The notes below the pieces were generated by a model. It saw only the letters and a program-made list of their open reading frames with translations, ran no database searches and had not been told where the DNA came from. The position numbers were made by a program, and so were the translations under genes. A DNA stretch of 64,000 nt, from assembly GCF_010183535.1 (NCBI RefSeq), contig NC_071331.1:10726001-10790000 (forward strand). The letters run 5' to 3'. Positions 12,301-22,900 of the stretch are shown here, piece by piece. Within the stretch, counting starts at the first letter, position 1. Each line of letters starts with the position of its first letter. The DNA is from Caenorhabditis remanei (lineage: Eukaryota; Nematoda; Chromadorea; Rhabditida; Rhabditidae).

Positions 12301-15300
12301 TGATAGAAAAATGATGTCGGTTATAGTGAGAGGATCGGATGGAAAGATTCGGTTGTATTGTAAAGGAGCCGATATGATGATTATGCAGAGGATACATGTG
12401 AGTATTGATTGAAGTGTTGATTATGCTATAATGCTTGTAAAAAAAATACGAATATTGAAGAAGCAAAACAATTTTAAATCTAACAGAGATGAAACAGGAG
12501 TATGAGGTACCGTTTCTATTAGTGCAAATAGTATTTTTCAAGCCCAAGCCCCCGAGTATAATGTTCTTTTGAAACTATATGACCATTGAAGAAGTAAAAA
12601 AAAATTAAATGTAAAAGAGATAAAACAGTAGTATAAGGTTTATATTACTTCAACTAGAATTTGTTATGACCTAATTCTCTGAAATTTATAAGAATTGCCA
12701 AAAAGCATACATGTCAAAGTCCGGCCCGGGAAGGCCCGAAGTCTTCAAAAAATGAACCAATTTTTTTCGAAAATTTGGCTTTTTCGCGTAAAAAATTCCA
12801 GCCTTGACAAGCATGCCAAAAAAGAATTGTTAGTGACTTATAATACGAGCGCACTAATCAAGTGTAGATATTTCCGGAAAACAAAATGATATAAGAACCC
12901 TCCAATTTGAAAATTTTCAATTCTCGAGGCAAATATCAAAAAAGTCGCTGAATTCTGTACTTTTTCAGATTTTTGGGAAATGTGAGAAAGACGCTATTTT
13001 TTGTCTCAAAATGCTCAGATACACAGAACATTTGGTTTAAAATAGTTTCTGTCCATTAAGGGCTTTTTTTCAAAATATTTTAAAGTTACAGCTTTTATTG
13101 AATGCTTTATTTATCTCACAGTTTAGATATGCAAAAATTTATTTAGGTTAATTGATGAAATAATCAACAAAAAAGTAGACAAGACCAAATCCAAGGGACA
13201 GATTTCAACTCAGTTGAACTCTGCCCATCCATGGGGACACGCGAAAATTGAGATTTTACATTTGAAAGATTTCAACTTCGTTGAATTCTGTCTTTCCAAC
13301 ATAATAGGAAAGGTCACGCGAGTAAAATGATTTTGTAACTAGGATGATTCTCTCGGTTGAACTTCGTCTAGCACATCCAGAATTGCAGCAATCATGTCTG
13401 GAAAATTCATAGTTCTTCTCGAGACCAGGCTCTTTTCTTACCTGTCTGAGTATACATAAGCATAACATCTCACGCTTCTCTCAAAAATGCCCATTTGTTC
13501 ATCACATCAACATGTACTTGTGATAATCTGTAAAAACTAGTTTTTCAGGGAATAAGGAAACTTACCGGGTTTGTAGAATGCAATGTATCTGTATCCTCTT
13601 TGAAAAAAATCTGATAGCAACCAAAAACTACAATTTTTTTTCTTTTCCTTGAAAATGAATTTTACGTTACGTTGGCAAAATATTTTCCAGATTCGTACTG
13701 TACTTTAAAAAAGCCATGTGAGAAACCCGTGGAAAATGTTTAAATATTGCCAACGTAACGTAAAATTCATTTTCAAGGAAAAGAAAAAAAATTGTAGTTT
13801 TTGGTTGCTATCAGATTTTTTTCAAAGAGGATACAGATACATTGCATTCTACAAACCCGGTAAGTTTCCTTATTCCCTGAAAAACTAGTTTTTACAGATT
13901 ATCACAAGTACATGTTGATGTGATGAACAAATGGGCATTTTTGAGAGAAGCGTGAGATGTTATGCTTATGTATACTCAGACAGGTAAGAAAAGAGCCTGG
14001 TCTCGAGAAGAACTATGAATTTTCCAGACATGATTGCTGCAATTCTGGATGTGCTAGACGAAGTTCAACCGAGAGAATCATCCTAGTTACAAAATCATTT
14101 TACTCGCGTGACCTTTCCTATTATGTTGGAAAGACAGAATTCAACGAAGTTGAAATCTTTCAAATGTAAAATCTCAATTTTCGCGTGTCCCCATGGATGG
14201 GCAGAGTTCAACTGAGTTGAAATCTGTCCCTTGGATTTGGTCTTGTCTACTTTTTTGTTGATTATTTCATTAATTAACCTAAATAAATTTTTGCATATCT
14301 AAACTGTGTAATAAAAGCTATAGCAGAAAAAAATTTCAAAAATTATGTTCTTCAAGCTGATATCAGACATTAAATCTTGGTTTTATCTTAATAGCCAAAG
14401 TTTTGTACGACTTGTCAGAAATCAGTTAAAAATTTTGGGATTGAGGCAAAACTGTTGAAAAAGAACAGAATTTATCGACTTTTTTGATATTTGCCTCGAG
14501 AATTGAAAATTTTCAAATTGGAGGGTTTTTATATCACAAACAATCAACTGCCCGTGTTATATAAATTGGACTAAACTCCATATGTGAATCTGTAAATTTT
14601 CACAACCCTCAACTCTCCCCTATTCCAGCCCTCAACATCTCAAATCATGCGAACTTCTACCAACACTCATCTCGCCGACTTTGCAAACATCGGCCTGAGA
14701 ACTCTTTGTCTTGCTTATAAAGACATCGACCCCGGATACTTTTCTGATTGGGAAGAACGAGTGAAGAAGGCAGGAACAGCAATGCAGAACAGAGAGGCTG
14801 GAATCGATGCGTTGTATGAAGAGATGGAGAGAGATTTGATATTGATTGGAGCGACTGCGATTGAAGATAAACTACAGGATGGGGTACCCGAGGCGATTGC
14901 GAGACTTTCAGAAGCCAATATCAAGATTTGGGTGCTGACTGGTGATAAGACGGTAAGAATGTTTTAGAAAAAACGTCTTACATAATGATGTCTGTACATA
15001 ATTTCATATTGATGTGAGCTTCTTGAAACCGTATTATTTCAGGAAACAGCCATCAACATTGCCTATTCCTGCCGTCTTCTTACCGATGAAACCAAAGAAA
15101 TTGTTGTTGTTGATGGGCAAACAGAATCAGAAGTTGAAGTTCAGTTGAAGGATACAAGGAACACTTTCGAGCAGATTTTGGCATTGGTATGTTTTTGATT
15201 CATATCTATGGATAGCTAAAAAGGCATCTGATAGCTAGGGAGATTTCCTTCGAGTAGAGTCAGTGAAACAGAAATTATATTGATGAGCAGTCAGAGAACA

Positions 15301-18050
15301 AAATCTGTTCGAGTGGCTCAGATTTTTTTCAAAAAATTAATTTTGAGAAACGCGATCCGAAAGAGTTTCGACGTTCCGATGAAGTCGACACGTATATAAA
15401 TGAGATAATCCAACTGTTAGATTCAATGGAGAAATCAACAACGGTTTGCAACTGAAATCGCATGCCTAAAAAATACTAAAAATTATATCATGTTTGGCTG
15501 AATTTTGAATTTCGCATGCTGTTTCAGTTGCCTATTAAAAAAAGTTACTTTTTTTTTAATTTGAATGTTACAAAAATCCTTTTTTAGCCATCACCTGGAG
15601 GAGTAGGATCAAAACCACGAATTGAGATAGAAACGATTCATGAGGACTCGGATATTGTTTCATCTGCAAGGAGTATGGATAGTGAGTTTCAATCTTGAAA
15701 ACCTTAAAACCTACATTTTCATTTTCCAGGAAATATAGTGACACCTGACCTGAAATCCGCAGAAATGGCTGAACAAGATAGTGGTGGAGTAGCGTTGGTT
15801 ATCAACGGAGATTCACTGGCATTCGCTTTGGGACCGAGATTGGAACGCACGTTTTTGGAGGTGGCTTGTATGTGTAATGTAAGTTTGATTTCTCTGAATT
15901 CATTCAATTGGAAATTATCAAATCAACCAAAATTTCAAAACCCTATGCAACAGTAAACATTTTTTAATTTGAAACCTTTGCAGGCCGTGATCTGTTGCCG
16001 TGTGACTCCACTCCAAAAAGCGCAAGTGGTTGATCTGGTGAAAAGAAACAAGAAAGCAGTGACTTTATCGATTGGAGATGGGGCGAATGATGTCAGTATG
16101 ATCAAGACAGCTCATATTGGAGTTGATATTTCAGGTGAGAAGACAACGGCATACATTTAATATCATAGAGAAATTTTATGTGGTAAACACAACTTCTGAA
16201 ACTGAAAAAAACAACTATTTTTCATGATCCAGTACCGTGCAGTAAAATATACGATTCGGGTTTTTTCAGTTGAAAACGACCACCTTTGAGAGGATGTTAC
16301 GGTTTCACCGCTTGTCCCATGAAGTAATTTATGTATAAACCATTCAGAACAAAGATGGAGCTTCATTTTTGTAGTTGTCAACTTTCTGGTACGAGCACTT
16401 CCTAACAAGTTACATATCGACAAAGTAATTTTTCCTTAAATCGCCCCACTTCAGGGCAAAATTGAGTGATTTTTGAGCTGTCCCCTTAAAATGACCATAA
16501 CTCTCTAGAGAGTCTCCGTTCAAAAAAGTTGTCAACTACAAAAATGGACCTCTACCTTTGTTCGATATGAACCATTGAAAGTTTTTTTAACCATCTCAAA
16601 GTTGCACATTTTCAACTGAAAACTGCAAAGTTCTGTATCTTATTATTACGCTACTTCGCATTCTACTCTTAATCCAACCTTATTAGAGAAATTTTATGAT
16701 GTAAACGAAACTTCTGAAACTGAAAAACAATTTTCTTGATATATTTGTTACTCAATCTCAAACCTTTCAGGCCAGGAAGGAATGCAAGCAGTCCTTGCCT
16801 CCGACTACTCGATTGGACAATTCAAATACCTCGAACGTCTTCTTCTCGTCCACGGAAGATGGTCTTACATCCGAATGGCCAAATTCCTTCGCTACTTTTT
16901 CTACAAGAATTTTGCCTTTACCCTCACCATGTTCTGGTATTCATTCTTCTGTGGATACTCTGCTCAAACTGTTTTCGACGCCATCTTGATCGCTTGCTAC
17001 AATCTTTTCTTCACTGCTCTTCCTGTATTAGCAATGGGATCATTGGATCAAGATGTGGATGATCATTACTCATTGAGATATCCAAAGTTGTATCTTCCGG
17101 GACAGTTCAATCTTTTCTTCAATATGCGGATTTTCATCTACTCGGTACTTCATGGAATGTTCAGTTCTCTTGTGATATTCTTTATTCCATATGGAGCGTT
17201 TTATAACGCAGCTGCGTCGTCTGGAAAGGATTTGGATGATTATTCATCACTTGCGTTCACTACGTTCACAGCGTTGGTGGTGGTGGTTACTGGACAAGTG
17301 AGTATGGTGTTGATAATTTTTGGTACAAATAGGCTACCGTTAACAGAACATCTTCTGAGTGTTTCCCTAACATTACTTATCTGAAACTGCAAATTATCCC
17401 TAATTGTATATCTATTTCCAGATAGCCTTCGACACAGCCTACTGGACCGCCATCTCCCATTTTGTCATCTGGGGATCCCTGGTCCTCTATTTCTTCGTCT
17501 GCTTCCTCCTCTACGAATGGCTCCCCGTGTCCTGGATTGTCAAAACATCGTCTTCCATTTCATTCGGTGTCGTGTATCGAACAATGGTCACTCCGCACTT
17601 CTGGTTCTCTCTTCTCATGGTTTCTGTTGTTTTGCTCCTTCCAGTGATGCTCAACAGATTCTTCTGGTTGGATACTCATCCATCATTCGCCGATAGGTTG
17701 AGAATACGGAGGAAAATGGGCAAGAAGCCGTCGACTAAGGATGATAAAAAGTTAGTTTTGTCTTTCAGTTTCAACCCCATCATGTTATAGCGGTCTAAGA
17801 ATAAACATTGCTAAACAACGTCTTTGTTTACAGAACCGCCTTCAAACGTACCGCTGCCACGCGTCGGAGTGTCCGTGGATCACTTCGAAGTGGATATGCA
17901 TTCTCTCATTCTCAAGGATTCGGAGAGCTTATTCTCAAGGGAAAACTGTTCAAAAATGTGGAGAATTTGCGTGGAAAGAACAATTCTGGTTCGAAGATCC
18001 ACCCGACTTCTGATGACTATCAACCGATTCTTGTTTCAAGTGTACCGGAG
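9306..18050 (+). CDS. tat-2: P4-ATPase flippase, tat-2 copy B, main part (last exons at 30761-32957)
   Basis: Second tandem copy, with exon lengths identical to copy A. Coding exons are 9306-9416, 9510-9623, 9675-9773, 9904-10038, 10470-10623, 10725-10857, 10935-11179, 11361-11578, 11632-11694, 11794-11862, 11975-12397, 14629-14952, 15043-15186, 15588-15681, 15730-15878, 15984-16134, 16771-17297, 17422-17750 and 17834-18050. The start is the Met of MFSWLPCC. An upstream spliced exon 9018-9074 (open frame, acceptor ttttcag, no ATG in it) and 9262-9305 could add an alternative N-terminus. DGET, DKTGT, TGDKT and GDGAND motifs are intact. Oddity: copy A GVGISG is GVDISG here, a Gly to Asp change in a normally conserved P-domain loop. 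With the three terminal exons after the insertion, the protein would be 1315 aa, about the family length. Confidence 0.9.
12714..12790. repeat. GC-rich CCCGG repeat (copy 2, tat-2 B intron)
   Basis: Counterpart of 2634-2700 in the same intron of the sister gene copy, shorter and decayed ('gtccggcccgggaaggcccg'). It predates the tandem duplication. Confidence 0.5.
12887..14536. mobile_element. 1.65-kb foldback (palindromic) element in tat-2 B intron
   Basis: A near-perfect inverted repeat centred at about 13712. The arms run from 'tgatataagaaccc' at 12887 to the complementary end at 14536, with a 68-nt spacer (13679-13746). The inner parts (about 13125-13678 and 13747-14300) look almost identical in opposite orientation; a stretch of about 150 bp nearer the ends has diverged. 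The equivalent intron of copy A lacks it, so it arrived after, or was lost since, the tandem duplication. No transposase frame is present; the 70-codon frame seen twice is one sequence read from both arms. It is best called a non-autonomous foldback DNA element of unknown family. Confidence 0.8.
16190..16690. repeat. Dispersed intronic repeat, family R1 (copy 2)
   Basis: Occupies the copy B intron 16135-16770 and matches 4540-4900, with a longer left part ('ttttcagttgaaaacgacc') that is shared with 63000-63480. Confidence 0.5.
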
Positions 18051-18181
18051 GTGAGATCAGTCCAAAATCCGAGTAATAAAATTGATAGTTGACAATGTGT
18101 CTATAGCTATGTTGACATAAGTTGAACAAATGTAATATAAACGTAATATAAACTCATATCACCGCAGATCAGCTGAGGAGA
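17334..18181 (+). repeat. 848-bp direct duplication, left copy
   Basis: From 'ctaccgttaacag' to 'agctgaggaga', this segment reads the same as 30673-31520 (constant offset 13339). I found no mismatch in the parts compared, including both exons. It holds the complete tat-2 B exons 17422-17750 and 17834-18050 with their splice sites. The two copies bracket the 12.5-kb mobile DNA exactly. Confidence 0.95.
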
Positions 18182-18189
18182 CACATGCA

Positions 18190-18278
18190 TGTGACGATTG
18201 GGGGTTCTGGCTCGCACTGACTGGAGGGACACTTTGTAGTGAAACCGAATATGACTCGATACCTCAAACTTGGGTAAT
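18190..18278 (-). repeat. 89-bp inverted repeat, left arm (SL1 3' part plus U5-like leader)
   Basis: Perfect reverse complement of 19520-19608. The two arms face each other across the M1 LTR-internal-LTR block. The right arm ends exactly where the primer-binding site of the big plus-strand element begins. Confidence 0.95.
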
Positions 18279-18284
18279 TAAACC
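18263..18284 (-). other. Exact 22-nt SL1 spliced-leader sequence inside an LTR
   Basis: The reverse complement of these 22 bases is, from memory, the complete C. elegans SL1 leader (starts GGTTTAATTACCC, ends AAGTTTGAG). It sits directly after the TTAATAAA end of the M1 3' LTR and before a U5-like segment. Its last 16 nt recur in opposite orientation at 19520-19535. An exact 22-nt match is far beyond chance. The downstream sequence is not that of an SL1 RNA gene, so this is leader sequence only. Confidence 0.93.
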
Positions 18285-19608
18285 TTTATTAAAAGATAAA
18301 AGATAAGCTCTCGCCTCTGCTTTTATACTGGGCAGAGGCGGAGCCAGACAGAAAATGTGTGGGTGAAAGAATTCAATTAAAACAGATAGGAAGAATGATT
18401 CAAGACTAAAAGCCTATGAATCATATTGGATGGGAGCGGGGGGAAAGAAAGTGGGAGATGTACAAAGTATATCGAGTACACTCCCGGCTTTCAGAAAGAG
18501 AGAGATAGAGAGATAGTTGCAATGATAAATTATTTTCTTGGAGTTGAGCCATTCCTTCGACAAAGTTGATGTAGTTGACTTTTGTCCAATTGTTTTCTTC
18601 TGTCCTGGCGGCATCATTGAACTGAATATCTCTCTGTGAAGAGAGAGGCTCCCGGCCGCGAAAGTGATTGGGTTGCGGATCCTTGATATCTCTGACCTTG
18701 CTGGTAACAGAGCGTTGTCCGGAACGTTGTCCTGTCTCTTCTCGTTTGCAAATGAGGAAGTGGTGGTGATGCGACGATATTGTTGTCCGCAATTGTTGTT
18801 TCCATCAATGGACGGCGTTGTCCTGTTGATGAGGTGATGGTGTTCTTCTGGAAGAAGGGAACCTTGTGTTCCGACTTCTTGGTTGATCTTGATTGTCGTC
18901 CTATTGGTGGAGCGACAGGTCTTCTGAATGAGTGAAGAAACAGCTGAGTTTGGACCCAACTCCACTCTGTCCTTCGGATAACGAAAGGTTGCTTTCGTTT
19001 TTCGGATGACGTCCTTTCTTTGTCTAATTGTCCTTGATTGAACGGATCGTCGATGAGTGTCCAAAATGCTCGAGGATCTGTCGGTGTCCCAGCAGCATGA
19101 TGGCGAGAGGTGAAGTTTGAAGATGAGTTTGTGGGCTGCATCTTCCTTCTGACTGTTTTGTTCCTTGTGAACACAGCCTCAGGTGATCTTCCTTCGACAA
19201 GTCCTTCTTCCGACATCTTTGGAATACAGACTTGACGATCCCACAGCCAGATTGATGCACTATCCTTCACTGACCGTAGGAATAAAACTTCAACAAAAAC
19301 TTTATTGAAAGATTTGTTAAAGATTTATTAAAAGATAAAAGATAAGCTCTCGCCTCTGCTTTTATACTGGGCAGAGGCGGAGCCAGACAGAAAATGTGTG
19401 GGTGAAAGAATTCAATTAAAACAGATAGGAAGAATGATTCAAGACTAAAAGCCTATGAATCATATTGGATGGGAGCGGGGGGAAAGAAAGTGGGAGATGT
19501 ACAAAGTATATCGAGTACAATTACCCAAGTTTGAGGTATCGAGTCATATTCGGTTTCACTACAAAGTGTCCCTCCAGTCAGTGCGAGCCAGAACCCCCAA
19601 TCGTCACA

Positions 19609-19658
19609 TGGTGCATCGACACCGATCGAACTAAGGCCAGAAGTAAAACCGCGTGGCA
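19609..19658 (+). other. Bipartite primer-binding site, tRNA-Gly(GCC) type
   Basis: TGGTGCATCG (19609-19618) follows directly after the LTR end CACA and is complementary to the 3' end of tRNA-Gly(GCC) including CCA. After 30 nt, CCGCGTGGCA (19649-19658) is complementary to the anticodon arm of the same tRNA. The tRNA sequence is recalled, not searched. Confidence 0.75.
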
Positions 19659-19998
19659 ACTGGAAGCACAAAGCTGAAACCGACAAGACAATTCAAAACC
19701 GAGAAGAAGTTACAGTGTGCCAAACAATCACTGTAGCCCAACCAAAACCGAGAAGAAGCAAAAAAGGGTGACTCAAAGCTCCTTTTTGCCCAACCAACAC
19801 CCCAGAGAAGAAGCCACAGTGTAACAAATCAAACACTGTAGCCCAACCAAAACCCCGAAGAAGCAAACGGTGACTCAAAGCACCTTTTGCCCAATCAAAT
19901 CAAGCAAAAAGTGTTACACAAAACACTTTCTGCCCAACCAAGACAAGCACTCTCGATCAAATCAAAAAAGAGATTGCATTCCTCCCACATTGCTCACA

Positions 19999-22900
19999 AT
20001 GTCCTTGAGAGCACCAAGAGGGAATGTCACGAAAGCAGAACAAGCTCTCAAAGATGCTTGTGATAACGCCTTCGTCAGCATCAACGAGCTGAAGGAGCTC
20101 GGAGATGAAGAGCTCAAAGGAAAGTCCCGAGAAATGGACTCCCACTTGATCCGACTCGAAGTCAAATCAAAGAAGCTCATCGAGTATATGGAGGCGCTGA
20201 CAGCAGCTAGCGGAGACATGGAAGATCAAGAAGATCAAGATGCTCACGACGCCTACGCCACCAAAGTCAACGACATGCTCGAGCAAGCCGACCACATGAC
20301 AACCGAGTTGAAAGTACTCCAGGGTCTCAGCCAGAAGATGTCGATCGAAAAGAAGATTGAAGAGAAAGCTGGTGATGAGAAGAAAACCCATGGTACAACA
20401 CCATCATCAAGTCATCCAGACTCTACCGAACTCATCAGAGCTCTGGTTCAACAAATGAACCAACCAAAGCAGCTCGAATTGCCACCCGTCCCAACTTTCG
20501 ACGGAAAAATCTGGGAATTCGACAACTTCATGACTATCTTCAAGATAGTCGTTGACACTTCAGCTCAAGATCCAATGCTGAAATGGACCCATCTAATCAA
20601 CCACTTGAAGGGACCAGCCAAGGATCTAGTAATGAAGATCAAACCCAGCTCAGAGAGCTACAAACAAGCTCTCGACGTACTCCAGAAGACCTATGGAAAT
20701 CCGAAGAGAATCCACAAGGAACTCACTCAGCGGCTCAAGAGAGAAGAAGCCCACTCAAGTCGCACAAGCGACCAACGAAAGTTGATCGATCGAATCACTG
20801 TGTTGATCCATCAAATTGAAGAAATCGATGAAAACATTGAATCATCGACCAAGGAGATGATTCTCACCAAATTCGATCAAAGAATCCAAGAGAAGGTCAT
20901 CAACAAACAGATCAAGAGTGAAGAAGAAGGAGATTCAGAGTGGGACACAAAAACCATTCTGAAAACGATTGAGAAGTATATCGCCCGAGAGGAATCACTC
21001 ATTGAAAGATGCCCACAATCCGCACTCAACAAAATTCCAGTCCAGAAGAAAGAAGACCAGCAGAAGAAGGAGAAGAAAATCTTCCACAAGGATGATACCA
21101 AAAAGCCTGAAAGGAAGAGAATATGCCAATTCTGCAAGGATTCCGGACATTGGGGATTCGAGTGCAACAAGATCACGTCAATCAAAGACCGAACTGACAT
21201 CCTCAACACTGAAGGCAGATGCTTGAAGTGCACCAGAAAAGGACACAAACTATCCGAGTGTCCTGGAAAACCATGCTTCCTTTGCCAAAAAGATCACCAC
21301 TCGTCTATTTGTTTTAAGAACAAAGATGAGAACGCAAACAAGAAGAAGGAGGCAACTCAGTCAGAAGCCGCCGTCAAGGACAAATCGAAGTCAAAGACGA
21401 CCGCTGTGACACACACGTGTCCCGCCGAAAACAAAGGTCACCCAAATTTTGAAAGAAGCAAAGAAGAAGAAGAAGTCACCACGGGGACTACAAAGTCCTC
21501 CGAGGAAACCAAGGGACAGGCTTATATAGCCACGTTCCAAATTCAAGCCTTCAATCAAAAATCTTGGGAATGGGAGCCAATCTCCGCAATGTATGACTCT
21601 GGTGCCGACCAGACATACATCTCAAGAAGCCTGATGGAACAATTCGGCCTCACAATTGAAGGCGAGGACACCTTCAACAACTTCACCTTCGGGAATGAGC
21701 AATCCTTCGAAGCCACATACGCCAGAACCAGAATCAGTGTCAAAACGGATCACGAACAACACGAGTTGGAAGTGTATGCAATCAATAAACTGATTGGCAA
21801 GATCAGGAAACCAACTCTGACCGAAGAAGATCTCAAGTTCATAAAGAAGAATGATCTGAAGATCAATGTGGACTCGTTCGAAAAAGAGGTCCAACCACAA
21901 ATGATCCTGGGAAGTGACTACCTGGACGAACTCATAGAAGGTAGTCTACAAAGATTACCTTCGGGACTCAACCTTGTCAAAAGCAAGATGGGACTGGCCA
22001 CACTGGGAAGATACCGAAATCAGAAAGGTCCTCAAGACAAACCAAAGGACATGTATCAATTCGCAGTGGTGGAAGAAATCATCGACAAGGATCGAGAAAC
22101 CGAAGACGAGCAAATCAAGGACACCCAGATGAAGGAACCGCATGAATTCACGGGACCGACGGAGCAAGAAAGATCGGAGAAGGACAAAGAAACAGCCGAT
22201 CGTTTCGAAAAGACGATCGAAAAGAGAGCTGATAGATACTACGTCCGACTTCCACTCAAGATCGACCACTTGCCCCTACCAGACAACTGGAAAATTGCCT
22301 TGAAAAGGCTCGTGTCTCTCAAGAGACAATACACCGAGGACATCCTCGAGCTCATCCAAGAAGTCTTCAATGACTACCTGAGTCAAGGATTCATTGAGGA
22401 AGTCGACCGGTCGAAAGACAAGGACAACCTCAAACACTACAATCCCATCCAGGCTGTCATCACTCCACAAAAGACGACAACCAAATGTCGCCTCGTAGTA
22501 GATGGCTCAAGCCACTACAAAAACGAGCCATCACTCAACGACATCATCGAGCAAGGACCAGTGATCTTGCCAGACATCGTGGACATGCTCTTGAGATTCA
22601 GAAGCGGAAAAACTGCAATCACCTCGGATGTCGCCAAAGCTTTCCTCCAAGTTTTCCTCCACGAGGAGGACAGAGATCTCACAAGAATTTTGTGGGTGAA
22701 AGACTTCAGGAAAGCAGTGACAGAAGAAAACATTCAAGTGTTCCGATTCACAAGAGTATTGTTTGGATTGAACGTTTCTCCATATTTGTTGGCAGCAACA
22801 ATCAATCACCACCTCAGACAGATACCGGACAAGAAACTCTCAAAAGAAGTGATCAACAACATCTACGTGGACAACGTTATCATCACGACAGATGGATCAA

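Larger units (their letters stand above)
18190..19519 (-). mobile_element. M1: short non-autonomous LTR element (minus strand)
   Basis: Two direct 196-bp repeats (18285-18480, 19324-19519) flank about 840 bp. Read on the minus strand, each starts TGTACTCG, carries TATAAAAG and ends in TTAATAAA, as expected for U3/R. Inside, on the minus strand, 'tagtgcatca' (19262-19253) resembles a degenerate primer-binding site, and a purine-rich tract precedes the 3' LTR at 18481. The 3' LTR continues through an SL1 copy into a U5-like end finishing CGTCACA at 18190. The 5' LTR has a different U5. A 218-codon minus-strand frame (18614-19270) shares short blocks such as RRTEWSW with M2 but matches no domain I know. 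There is no reverse transcriptase. Confidence 0.75.

Noticed and set aside
13256..14169. Identical 70-codon frames on opposite strands
   Set aside because: They are the two arms of one palindrome, not a pair of genes.
19870..19998. Upstream start of the retroelement polyprotein at 19870
   Set aside because: The first codon there is GTG; the first in-frame ATG is at 19999 and the upstream part looks like leader sequence.
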